Below, one piece after another: positions 27,675 through 34,968 of a stretch of 64,000 nucleotides of DNA. Each line of letters opens with the position of its first letter. Position 1 is the stretch's first letter. Below the pieces are notes generated by a model, which did no database searches, was not told the DNA's origin, and was given only the letters and a program-made list of their open reading frames with translations. The position numbers were made by a program, and so were the translations under genes. This stretch comes from Halorhabdus tiamatea SARL4B. GTDB lineage: Archaea > Halobacteriota > Halobacteria > Halobacteriales > Haloarculaceae. The DNA lies in contig NC_021921.1 in NCBI RefSeq assembly GCF_000470655.1, forward strand, positions 248,001 to 312,000, read 5' to 3'.

Positions 27675-28499
27675 TCAGGTCGACGCTGACCGGTAGGCCG
27701 ACCGGATCGCGACCGCGAGCCCGCCAGCCGTCCAGCCCGCCAGCCCGACGAATGCAACCAGCGGATTCACGCCACCCGATATCGCGTCGCCAGCCACCGG
27801 TCCAATAGCCATCTCGAGGACGAGTCCGCGGTAGGCCGAGAGGGGACTCAGGGCGGACAGTGTCGAGAGGTCCTCCGGAGAGACGATCCCGCCGGCGAGG
27901 CCGGCCACGAAGCCGAGATCCAGGCCGACGACCAGCACCACGACGCCACCGACAGCCAGCGCGATCGCGTTCCGGGTCGTCCGGGCGATCGACGAGACAG
28001 CGATAGCGACCCCGAGTGCCACCGGCGCGAACGCCGCCGTCAGCGCGACGGTCCGCAGGTAGACCAGCGGCGAATCGGCCGTCGCGTGGGTCGCCAGGAC
28101 GGAGATCGATTCCTCGCGGAACGCGACGACGGAACCACCGGCGAGCAACAGCGGGACGAGCACGATCAGGAGCAGCGTCGCCAGCCGACCCAGGAACACG
28201 CCGACGACGTACGATCTGGCGGACAGCGGATACGTCCGGAAGACGGCGAGTTCGCCCCGGACGCGATCGTCGAGGATCGACCGGTAGCCGATCGCGAACG
28301 CCACCACCGGCACCAGCACTTCAAGCGGCGTGAGCACCGAGAGTGTCAGCGAGAGGTAGCCACTGCCCCGTGTCGTCCAGGCGATAGCGAGGACGACGAA
28401 CGCGTAGCCCGCGGCGACGGCGAACAGCGCCCGGCTCCGCACAGTCGCGTCGAAGGCGCGCTGGGCCACCGCAATCGTGCGCTCCCAGGCGTCGTTCAT
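27675..28499 (-). CDS. nosY: NosY-like ABC-2 permease of the nos cluster
   Basis: The 274-residue protein has six predicted transmembrane helices and the ABC-2 coupling segment RVRGELAVFRTYPLSARSYV after helix 2. It is the third member of the NosD-NosF-NosY unit that in denitrifiers exports a sulfur-containing species for copper-cluster assembly in nitrous oxide reductase. The start is the second of two duplicated ATG contexts: an 8-codon mini-ORF ends on this ATG. Separation from nosF is 19 bp. Confidence 0.85.
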   Translation of the reverse strand: MNDAWERTIAVAQRAFDATVRSRALFAVAAGYAFVVLAIAWTTRGSGYLSLTLSVLTPLEVLVPVVAFAIGYRSILDDRVRGELAVFRTYPLSARSYVVGVFLGRLATLLLIVLVPLLLAGGSVVAFREESISVLATHATADSPLVYLRTVALTAAFAPVALGVAIAVSSIARTTRNAIALAVGGVVVLVVGLDLGFVAGLAGGIVSPEDLSTLSALSPLSAYRGLVLEMAIGPVAGDAISGGVNPLVAFVGLAGWTAGGLAVAIRSAYRSAST

Positions 28500-28534
28500 C
28501 TGTGATCACCCGCGTCGTTCATCCGCGATCACCC
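28489..28534 (-). repeat. 23-bp tandem duplication at the nosF/nosY junction
   Basis: Two adjacent 23-bp units (28512-28534 and 28489-28511) differ at two positions. Each contains the context ATGAACGACGC. The first ATG overlaps the nosF stop (ATGA); the second is the nosY start. The unit is not a multiple of three, so the first ATG is out of frame with nosY and opens a short reading frame instead. Confidence 0.85.
28496..28522 (-). CDS. Eight-codon mini-ORF bridging nosF and nosY
   Basis: From the duplicated ATG at 28522 the frame reads MNDAGDHR and stops at a TGA that overlaps the nosY ATG. Its own ATG overlaps the nosF TGA. It therefore forms a double stop-start relay between the two genes. 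It is unlikely to make a functional peptide; any role would be in translational coupling. Confidence 0.35.
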   Translation of the reverse strand: MNDAGDHR

Positions 28535-29259
28535 GCCGTCCCGGATCGGACGCCGATAGCGTCCTCGCGGTCGATCAGGGCGTCGATGGCCCCCTCCAGC
28601 AAGTCAGTGCCCGTTTCCGCTTCGATCGCGGCGGGCGACCCACCGGCGACGAACGCGCCGTCGTCGAGGACGCGGACCTCGTCGGCGATGCGCTCGGCCG
28701 CGCCGAGATCGTGGGTCGCCATGAGCACCGCCGCGCCGTTGGCTGCGAGATCCGCGATGACGTCCGCAATATGGTGACGGAGCTGCGGATCGAGGCCACT
28801 GGCCGGTTCGTCGAGCACCACGATCGGCGGCGAGCCGACAGTCGCCTGGGCAAGTCCGAGGAGCCTGACCATGCCACCGGAGAGGTTCTCGACCTGGCGG
28901 TCGGCGACGCCGTCGAGACCTACTTGCCCGAGTGTCGCGGTCTCGTCGATCTCCATTGGCACGAGCGATCCGTAGAACGCGATCGTCTCGGCGACGGTGA
29001 ACTGCGGGCGAAACGCCGGCCGCTGGGGGAGGTACCCGACCGATCGGGCAGCCCCGGCGGTTCGTCTGGTGACAGCTCCGTCGTCCGGCGTGCGAAGGCC
29101 AGCCGCGATCGAGAGCAACGTCGACTTCCCGGAACCGTTGGGTCCGAGCAGACACGTCACCGACCCAGCCTTGACGTCGAGAGAGACGCCGTCGAGGACA
29201 GCGACGTCCCCGAACGCGTGCCGGACGTCTTCGAGCGCCAGGACGACTTCTCCACTCAT
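28519..29259 (-). CDS. nosF: NosF-like ABC ATPase
   Basis: The 246-residue ATPase has Walker A GPNGSGKSTLLSIA, the signature NLSGGMVRLLGLAQA, Walker B IVVLDEPASGLDP and the switch His in MATHDLGAAE. Its start overlaps the nosD stop by 4 bp. In the Nos system NosF powers NosY transport in support of NosD. The position between nosD and nosY makes the assignment firm at the operon level. Confidence 0.9.
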   Translation of the reverse strand: MSGEVVLALEDVRHAFGDVAVLDGVSLDVKAGSVTCLLGPNGSGKSTLLSIAAGLRTPDDGAVTRRTAGAARSVGYLPQRPAFRPQFTVAETIAFYGSLVPMEIDETATLGQVGLDGVADRQVENLSGGMVRLLGLAQATVGSPPIVVLDEPASGLDPQLRHHIADVIADLAANGAAVLMATHDLGAAERIADEVRVLDDGAFVAGGSPAAIEAETGTDLLEGAIDALIDREDAIGVRSGTAGDRG

Positions 29260-31154
29260 GGCGACACCGCCTCACCAGTCGATATATTCCGTGCCATTGC
29301 GATCTTCTCGGATTGGACCGGTACGAGCCGTGGCTCGTCGTCGATCACGTTCGCGGATCGAAGGCCGGGTACCGCCGCCTCGAACCGACGCAGGATCGTG
29401 ACGGCGGGCGAGGTCGAAAGCGTCGCCGCTCCCGTGGACCTGTCCACAGCGCTGTCGACGGGCCCCGTCGGTCGAAACGCGCGGTCGATCCGGCCGTCGG
29501 CGTCGGCGTCGCGGCCCGGAATGGTGCCCCAGTAGTTGGCCGTCCAGACGCGGACCGGGCCGCGTCCGGTGGAGACGTAGCGATCGTTGTCGATCACGTC
29601 GTTGCCCGTCACGCGGTTCGTCGGGACGATGGTTCCGGTTCGCAGTCCGACGTCGTTGCCGGCCAGGACGTTGTACGCGAACGTCGACCGCTGGGCACCG
29701 AGGTCCATCCCGTAGCGATTTGCCACGAGCGTGTTGTTCGCCACGAGTGATGTACTCCCCCCGACCGAAATCCCGACGTCGCTCGCCGAGACGCGGTTGT
29801 CGAGAAGCACGTTCGACCGCGGGCGCGTCATGACGACGACGCCGATGTCGGTATCTCTGGCGGTGTTGTTCCTCACAAGCGTTCCGGACGTGTACATCTC
29901 GTGGACGCCGAACCGCATCCCCGTCATTCGGTTGTCCCGGACGACGAGCCCGTCGGCGTGGTGGGTGTAGACGGCGTCTCGGCCGCCGGTGAACGTGCTG
30001 TCCTGGACGACGATCCGGGCGTCCATCGCCAGCACGCCCATGAACCCGTCCTGCCAGTCGGCCGTCCCGTTGATCGAGACGTTTTCGACCACGACGCCGT
30101 CGCTGTCTCGAACGATCGCACCGCTTGCCGGCGTCTCGACGTGGACGCGAGCGAGTAGTGAGCGGTTCGCGCCGTCGAAGACGACTGCAGCGTCGCCGTA
30201 GCCGTAGGTCGTCCGGACGCTTTCGTCCCACTCGCCGGCAGTCTCGGCGGCGTCGACCGGGTCTCCCGTGTTCGACTCGCCGACGTCAGTGATCGACAGG
30301 TTCGCGAGGCCGACCTCCGGAGCGGACACCCGAATCGCCGTGCCGTTGTCGCCGACGATTCGCGTCCGCTCACCTGCACCACGGATCGTGACGGACGTCT
30401 CGACGGTGACGTTGCCGTCGTAGGTTCCGGGTGGCAGTCGGACGGTCGTGTTCGGCGGTGCGGCGTCGACCGCCCCAGCGAGTGTCGGGACGTCTTCGCC
30501 GACCGTGATCGAGACCGGCCGATCCAGGAGTGGCCGTCGTTGCCGGACGGTGCGATCGGCCCAGGCCGTCCGATCATTCGCCGCCTCACGCAGCCACGAC
30601 GCCCGCGGTTCGTCTTCACGGGGTTCGAGTTCCGTCCAGTCGCGAACCGTCCCTCCGTATCGTTTGGCGAAGTCCCTGGCGTCGGCGGCGTCGCTGAAGG
30701 GGACGATCGCCGGCCCGCCGGGAGTCCGCGCCTCGCTGTCGACGACGAAGGCGGCCTCACTCGCTCGTACCCACCCGACCGCCGGATCGGACGCGACAGT
30801 GAGGGACTTGTCGTCGGTGAGCCGGGGGCCGGCACCCGAATAATCGCTCACGTAGATCGCGAGGGGGCGGCCGAACTGGCGGGTCGTGGTCTCGCGATCC
30901 GTCGCATCGACCGCCGACGCCACGCCGTAGTAGCCCACGACGTACTCGTACTGCGAGTAGAACACTTCGACGCGAGGGATCTCGGCTCCCCCGGCGCGGG
31001 CCTGCTGGACGTCGACGCCAGTCATCCCCGTCGCGAGCGTGTCCGAGAAGGGGACTGGCCGGGCGCTCGCACTCGCGCCGGGATCGATGGCGAACGCGAG
31101 GCTCGCCCCGCTGAGCACGACCGCCAGCGCCGCGAGCACGAGCGTGACGCGCAT
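29256..31154 (-). CDS. nosD: NosD-like beta-helix protein with fused N-terminal NosL-like domain
   Basis: The 632-residue exported protein has a signal peptide (MRVTLVLAALAVVLSGASLAFA). Residues about 40-190 resemble NosL: VEVFYSQYEYVV, LAIYVSDYSG, EAAFVVDSEA and FAKRYGGTVRDW each match a segment of the neighbouring NosL, although the NosL Cys-rich metal motif is absent. Residues about 210-560 are a right-handed beta-helix with repeated 'N-x-V-x2-N' rungs typical of NosD/CASH proteins. NosD works outside the membrane in copper-site maturation. It is followed by nosF with an ATGA overlap and preceded by nosL 2 bp away. Confidence 0.88.
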   Translation of the reverse strand: MRVTLVLAALAVVLSGASLAFAIDPGASASARPVPFSDTLATGMTGVDVQQARAGGAEIPRVEVFYSQYEYVVGYYGVASAVDATDRETTTRQFGRPLAIYVSDYSGAGPRLTDDKSLTVASDPAVGWVRASEAAFVVDSEARTPGGPAIVPFSDAADARDFAKRYGGTVRDWTELEPREDEPRASWLREAANDRTAWADRTVRQRRPLLDRPVSITVGEDVPTLAGAVDAAPPNTTVRLPPGTYDGNVTVETSVTIRGAGERTRIVGDNGTAIRVSAPEVGLANLSITDVGESNTGDPVDAAETAGEWDESVRTTYGYGDAAVVFDGANRSLLARVHVETPASGAIVRDSDGVVVENVSINGTADWQDGFMGVLAMDARIVVQDSTFTGGRDAVYTHHADGLVVRDNRMTGMRFGVHEMYTSGTLVRNNTARDTDIGVVVMTRPRSNVLLDNRVSASDVGISVGGSTSLVANNTLVANRYGMDLGAQRSTFAYNVLAGNDVGLRTGTIVPTNRVTGNDVIDNDRYVSTGRGPVRVWTANYWGTIPGRDADADGRIDRAFRPTGPVDSAVDRSTGAATLSTSPAVTILRRFEAAVPGLRSANVIDDEPRLVPVQSEKIAMARNISTGEAVSP

Positions 31155-31156
31155 CG

Positions 31157-31750
31157 CTACGACTGGGCCAGTTCGGCGATCGTCGAGCGGCTCACGTCGT
31201 CGAACTGTGCCGTCGAGCCGCCGTATTCGTCGGCGAGGGCCGTCGCGTCTTCGTTCTCGGAGAACGCGATGAGGTCTCGTCCCATCGCCCCTTCGACGGC
31301 GGAGCCGACGACGAAGGTGACCTCACTTGCCGGCGTGAACGCCTCGGCGGCGGGGTGCGTCGAGATGAACGTCGTGCCGGCGTCGGTGAAGATGTCGTAG
31401 TCGACGCTCGAATAGTCGGTCACGTAAAACGCGGTCCGGGTCCAGCCCCGATCGCGGCGCTCGAAGTCGTACTGGAAGGCCTCCCAGGTGCTGTCGAAGC
31501 GGGCCGGGTTGTCGTGGTTCGACGGCTTCTCGTCCTGGTAGAACACCTCGGCGCTCGGGCCAGGATGCTGTGGAATCACCATGCCACAGACGTCACAGGC
31601 GTCGTCGGTCCCCAGGGTGACGGGATCGGGGGCCTCCGACGAGAGACACCCGGCCACGCTCGTGAGCGCGCCGATCCCTATCGCTGCGAGCAGTCGCCGA
31701 CGCGTGAGACGCCCCGTCTCGCTACCGGAATGAGGGCCACTGGCAGTCAT
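31157..31750 (-). CDS. nosL: NosL copper-binding lipoprotein
   Basis: The 197-residue protein from the ATG at 31750 has a twin-arginine start (RRRLLAAIGIGALTSVAGC), in which the Cys is a lipobox residue, so it is probably Tat-exported and lipid-anchored. The NosL copper motif is DACDVCGMVIP, with two Cys and a Met. NosL delivers Cu(I) to apo-nitrous oxide reductase in denitrifiers. Upstream in-frame starts up to 31879 overlap the divergent SCO gene and would bury the signal peptide, so they are rejected. First gene of the leftward nosLDFY operon. Confidence 0.9.
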   Translation of the reverse strand: MTASGPHSGSETGRLTRRRLLAAIGIGALTSVAGCLSSEAPDPVTLGTDDACDVCGMVIPQHPGPSAEVFYQDEKPSNHDNPARFDSTWEAFQYDFERRDRGWTRTAFYVTDYSSVDYDIFTDAGTTFISTHPAAEAFTPASEVTFVVGSAVEGAMGRDLIAFSENEDATALADEYGGSTAQFDDVSRSTIAELAQS

Positions 31751-31851
31751 TATCCAATCTTGGTAGTCTGCCACAATGAATCCGCTGGTCCGTTCCCGCA
31801 ATCCTTTCTCGTTCGGGAACGGTTTAGTGCACTGGGTACAAGAACGCAGTC
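31751..31851. promoter_or_regulatory. Divergent promoter region of the copper-maturation island
   Basis: About 100 bp separate nosL (leftward) from the SCO1-like gene (rightward). The region is AT-richer than the flanking genes and contains TATTATCC-like and TTTCTCG stretches. Shared control of both arms is plausible; no specific operator is evident. Confidence 0.4.
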
Positions 31852-32511
31852 GTGAACAGACGCGAGTATCTCGGGGCACTCGGTGGCGGTGTCGCCGCGC
31901 TGACGGCCGGGTGTTCGGCCGACGAGTCCGACACGTATCTCGACGAACCGGATCTGCGTGCCGAACCGTCCCAACTCCCGTATCCGGTCTACGGGCAGTC
32001 GCTACCGGACGTCACGCTGTCGGACCCGATCGCCGACGAGGAAATCACGGTCGGTAACGACGATCGCGACACGCTGCTGACGTTCTTCTACAGTCACTGT
32101 CAGTCAGTCTGTCCGCGGTTGGTCTCCGCGTTGCGCAACGTCCAGGCGAACGCCATCGAGGATGGCTTGATCGACACGACGGCGTTCCAGGCCGTGACGT
32201 TCGATCCGGAACGCGACGACGGTGACAGACTCCGGGGCTACGCCGACCGGATGAACGTCTCACTGTCCGATAACTGGCGATTCCTGCGGCCGGAATCGCC
32301 CGAACACGCACAGGAGGTCGTCACGGACGAGTTCGGCGTCCGCTTCGAGCGAACCCACCCGGAAGAGATGGACATGTACATGTTCTCCCATCGCGCGCTC
32401 ATCTTGCTGGTCAACGCCGACGGGTACGTCGAGCGCTCGTATCCGAACTCGACGCCGTCCTGGCAGACGATCGACGACGACCTCCGGACATTAAACGACC
32501 GGGAGCACTAA
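31852..32511 (+). CDS. SCO1/SenC family copper chaperone lipoprotein
   Basis: The 219-residue protein starts at a GTG and has a twin-arginine lipoprotein leader (MNRREYLGALGGGVAALTAGC). The copper motif CQSVC follows FFYSH near residue 80, and the distal His lies in MFSHRALILLV. SCO proteins insert copper into, or reduce, the CuA site of cytochrome oxidase and of related enzymes. It is divergent from nosL and starts a rightward run with TlpA-like, CcdA-like and DUF420 genes, 1 bp from the next gene. Confidence 0.88.
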   Translation: MNRREYLGALGGGVAALTAGCSADESDTYLDEPDLRAEPSQLPYPVYGQSLPDVTLSDPIADEEITVGNDDRDTLLTFFYSHCQSVCPRLVSALRNVQANAIEDGLIDTTAFQAVTFDPERDDGDRLRGYADRMNVSLSDNWRFLRPESPEHAQEVVTDEFGVRFERTHPEEMDMYMFSHRALILLVNADGYVERSYPNSTPSWQTIDDDLRTLNDREH

Positions 32512-32512
32512 C

Positions 32513-33049
32513 ATGCGACGGCGTGAACTCCTCGCCGGAATTGGCGGCGCGGCGGTCGTCGGCGGCAGTGCCTACCTCGCGTTCTCCCCGAGCAACAGCG
32601 GCGCGATCGAGAGCGACGGCCGACAGATCGACCCGGTCGACGTCGAGACGTTCGAGACGGCCAACAGTCCAGACGGGGAACTGACGGTACCTGTCGAGGG
32701 CTCCGTTACCGTGATCGATCTCTTCGCGACCTGGTGTCAGCCGTGTAAACCCGCACTCGAGGCGCTCCGGACGGTCCACCGGGACAACACTGACGTCCAG
32801 TTCGTCTCGGTCACCAACGAGGCCCTGGGCGGCGATCTCTCCCGGGCGGACGTCCTCGCGTGGTGGGACGAGTTCGGCGGGCCCTGGGCCGTCGGTCACG
32901 ACCCCGAGGGCACGCTGCTCGCCCGGCTGGGGACGTCGGCACTTCCCTTCAGTGCCGTCGCCAATCCCGACGGCCGGATCGTCTGGGCGGAGAAGGGCGT
33001 CCCTGAGCCGGAGCGAGTCGACGAGGCGATCTCCGCCGCGCGATCATGA
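32513..33049 (+). CDS. TlpA/ResA-like extracytoplasmic thioredoxin
   Basis: The 178-residue protein has a Tat-type start (MRRRELLAGIGGAAVVGG) with one helix, then a thioredoxin fold with the redox motif CQPC in LFATWCQPCKPALEAL near residue 78. The cis-Pro is in SALPFSAVANPDG. It would reduce cysteines of copper-site proteins outside the membrane, drawing electrons through the CcdA protein encoded next (4-bp ATGA overlap). Confidence 0.88.
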   Translation: MRRRELLAGIGGAAVVGGSAYLAFSPSNSGAIESDGRQIDPVDVETFETANSPDGELTVPVEGSVTVIDLFATWCQPCKPALEALRTVHRDNTDVQFVSVTNEALGGDLSRADVLAWWDEFGGPWAVGHDPEGTLLARLGTSALPFSAVANPDGRIVWAEKGVPEPERVDEAISAARS

Positions 33050-33720
33050 GCGGGCTCGCCCTGGACGCGACCGTCGTCTTCGCGGTCACGACCGGCGCGA
33101 CGACGTTTTTCGCCCCCTGTGCCTACCCGCTGCTTCCGGGCTACGTCGGCTATTATCTCCAGGACGAACCAGAGGTGGGGACGTCCGTGCTCGCAGGGGC
33201 GCTCGCGCGAGGGCTGGCAGCGAGTCTCGGCGTGCTGAGTACCTTCGGCGCGCTCGCTGTCGCGGCCGTGATGGTCGGCCAGCCGATCCAGGCCCACCTC
33301 TCGCAACTGGAACTCCTCGTCGGCGTCCTGTTAGTTGTCCTCGGCCTGGCGACGCTGTCCGGCCGGACGACCGGCTGGCACGCGCGTCTGCCCGAGCGCC
33401 GCACGTCGATCGCCGGGTTCGTCGGGTTCGGGGGACTCTACGCCGTCGCGGCGACCGGGTGTGTCGCGCCCGTCTTCCTCGCCGTGGTCTCCCAGGCGCT
33501 GACGTTCGGACCGATGGGGACGGCCGCCGTGTTGGGCGGGTACGCCGCCGGGATGGCCGTGTTGATGATCGCCGCCACCGTCGCGGTCGCGGTCGGCGTC
33601 GAGATTACGACGGACCGCTTCGCCGGACTCACCGACCGACTCACACCGATCGCCGGCGGTATCCTCGTCGTCGCTGGCCTCGTCCAAATTTGGCTCGCCC
33701 TGTTCGTCTACAGCGTCTGA
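33046..33720 (+). CDS. CcdA-like thiol transporter
   Basis: The 224-residue membrane protein has six helices and the family's paired Cys: one in FFAPCAYPLLPGY of helix 1 and one in AATGCVAPVFLAVV of helix 4. CcdA shuttles reducing equivalents from cytoplasmic thioredoxin to outer-face proteins such as the adjacent TlpA-like protein. Its start overlaps the TlpA gene's stop. Confidence 0.92.
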   Translation: MSGLALDATVVFAVTTGATTFFAPCAYPLLPGYVGYYLQDEPEVGTSVLAGALARGLAASLGVLSTFGALAVAAVMVGQPIQAHLSQLELLVGVLLVVLGLATLSGRTTGWHARLPERRTSIAGFVGFGGLYAVAATGCVAPVFLAVVSQALTFGPMGTAAVLGGYAAGMAVLMIAATVAVAVGVEITTDRFAGLTDRLTPIAGGILVVAGLVQIWLALFVYSV

Positions 33721-33792
33721 GATCGCCGCGAGAACCACCGGGCGGCGTGCCGGAAGCCGAACACAAAAGCCGCCGCCGACCAATGTCGGGGT

Positions 33793-34446
33793 ATGCAGAC
33801 AGACCCAGGCTCTCGACTCCGGCGCGTCGCTCGCGAGCATACGCTCGGCGTGACGGCCGTCGTCTCCGCGGTCGGGTACGCGCTCGTCGCCGGCGCGTTC
33901 GCGGGCGCAATCCCGCTGTTTCCGTCGCTTTCACGCTCGACGGTCAACCTCTTTGGCCATCTCATCGCGATCGTCAACGCGAGCGCGCTGACGGCGATCC
34001 TCGTCGGGATCTACTTCATCAAGCGCGACGAGGTCGAAAAGCATCGCGCGGCCATGTTGACCGCGTTCGCACTCATCGCCGTCTTTCTCGTCCTCTACCT
34101 CTGGAAAGTCGGCGGCGGCTTCGAGAAGTCGATCACCGCCACCGGTCTCCCGGAGATCGCGTATCTCCTGATGCTCGCCGTTCACATCGTCCTCTCCGTG
34201 GTCGCCGTCCCGGTCGTCCTCTATGCGGTGATCCTCGGATTCACCCACTCCCCGGCAGAATTACGATCGACGGCTCACGCCCGCGTCGGCCGGATCGCCG
34301 TCGCCGCCTGGTCGATCAGTCTCTTCCTTGGGATCGTGACGTACGTCATGCTGAACCACGTCTATGGGTGGGTGCCCCGGGAGTCTGCGCTCCTGCTGAT
34401 CGCCGTTCCGCGATCGGCGTGGTCGCTGGGCTGGCGATCTGACTGA
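33793..34446 (+). CDS. DUF420 family membrane protein
   Basis: The 217-residue protein has five to six helices with the DUF420 pattern: GHLIAIVNASALTAILVGIY, then KRDEVEKHRAAMLTAF and YLLMLAVHIVLSVVAVP with conserved His residues. DUF420 (COG2322) proteins are usually encoded beside heme-copper oxidase genes and are implicated in oxidase assembly. It follows ccdA by 72 bp and closes the rightward arm. Confidence 0.85.
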   Translation: MQTDPGSRLRRVAREHTLGVTAVVSAVGYALVAGAFAGAIPLFPSLSRSTVNLFGHLIAIVNASALTAILVGIYFIKRDEVEKHRAAMLTAFALIAVFLVLYLWKVGGGFEKSITATGLPEIAYLLMLAVHIVLSVVAVPVVLYAVILGFTHSPAELRSTAHARVGRIAVAAWSISLFLGIVTYVMLNHVYGWVPRESALLLIAVPRSAWSLGWRSD

Positions 34447-34480
34447 TGGGCTCCGCTGAGAGGATTTTCCGCCGTCGGCC

Positions 34481-34837
34481 TCACTGGTTTCGCTCGATCA
34501 GGTCGATGACGTCTTCGACCGGCTGGAAGCCGTCGGCGACGCGTTCGACTGCTTCGCCCTCACGGAAGACGACGAGCAGTGGGACGCTGCGTACGTCGAA
34601 GCGGTCGACCAGCGGCGGGTCGTCGCGCGGGTTGACCGTCGCGACGACGGCGTCACTCTCCTGGGCGGCGATCCCCAGGATCGGCTCCATCGATGCACAC
34701 ACGCTACAGCCCTCGGTGTAGAATTCCACGAGAACCGTGTCGTACGTCTCGACGAGCGCGTCGAGGTCTGCCTCGTCCGCGAGAGCGACCGGTCGTTCGG
34801 GTGGGTCAGCGGCGTCGTACTGCGTGGCTGCTGTCAT
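34481..34837 (-). CDS. Cytoplasmic thioredoxin family protein
   Basis: The 118-residue protein from the ATG at 34837 has the redox motif CSVC in [15 protein letters not shown] and the cis-Pro in RSVPLLVVF. It lacks a signal peptide, so it is probably the cytoplasmic reductant; its place next to ccdA and the TlpA-like gene fits an electron donor to CcdA. An upstream ATG at 34885 would add 16 residues without sense. It converges on DUF420. Confidence 0.88.
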   Translation of the reverse strand: MTAATQYDAADPPERPVALADEADLDALVETYDTVLVEFYTEGCSVCASMEPILGIAAQESDAVVATVNPRDDPPLVDRFDVRSVPLLVVFREGEAVERVADGFQPVEDVIDLIERNQ

Positions 34838-34968
34838 TGCCCGTACTCCGCGCCGGAGGTTCAAAGACCACTCGGTATTGTCCAATCATCACAATCTCCC
34901 TGGAGTCGTTTGCCGGCGCGCGCCGGCGACCAACGGGTATTTGTCTCCCGACCGGCACCCACACAGGC

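Noticed and set aside
27675-31750. Evidence of denitrification (N2O reduction)
   Set aside because: Only accessory nos genes are present; nosZ is not in the window, so the pathway cannot be claimed.
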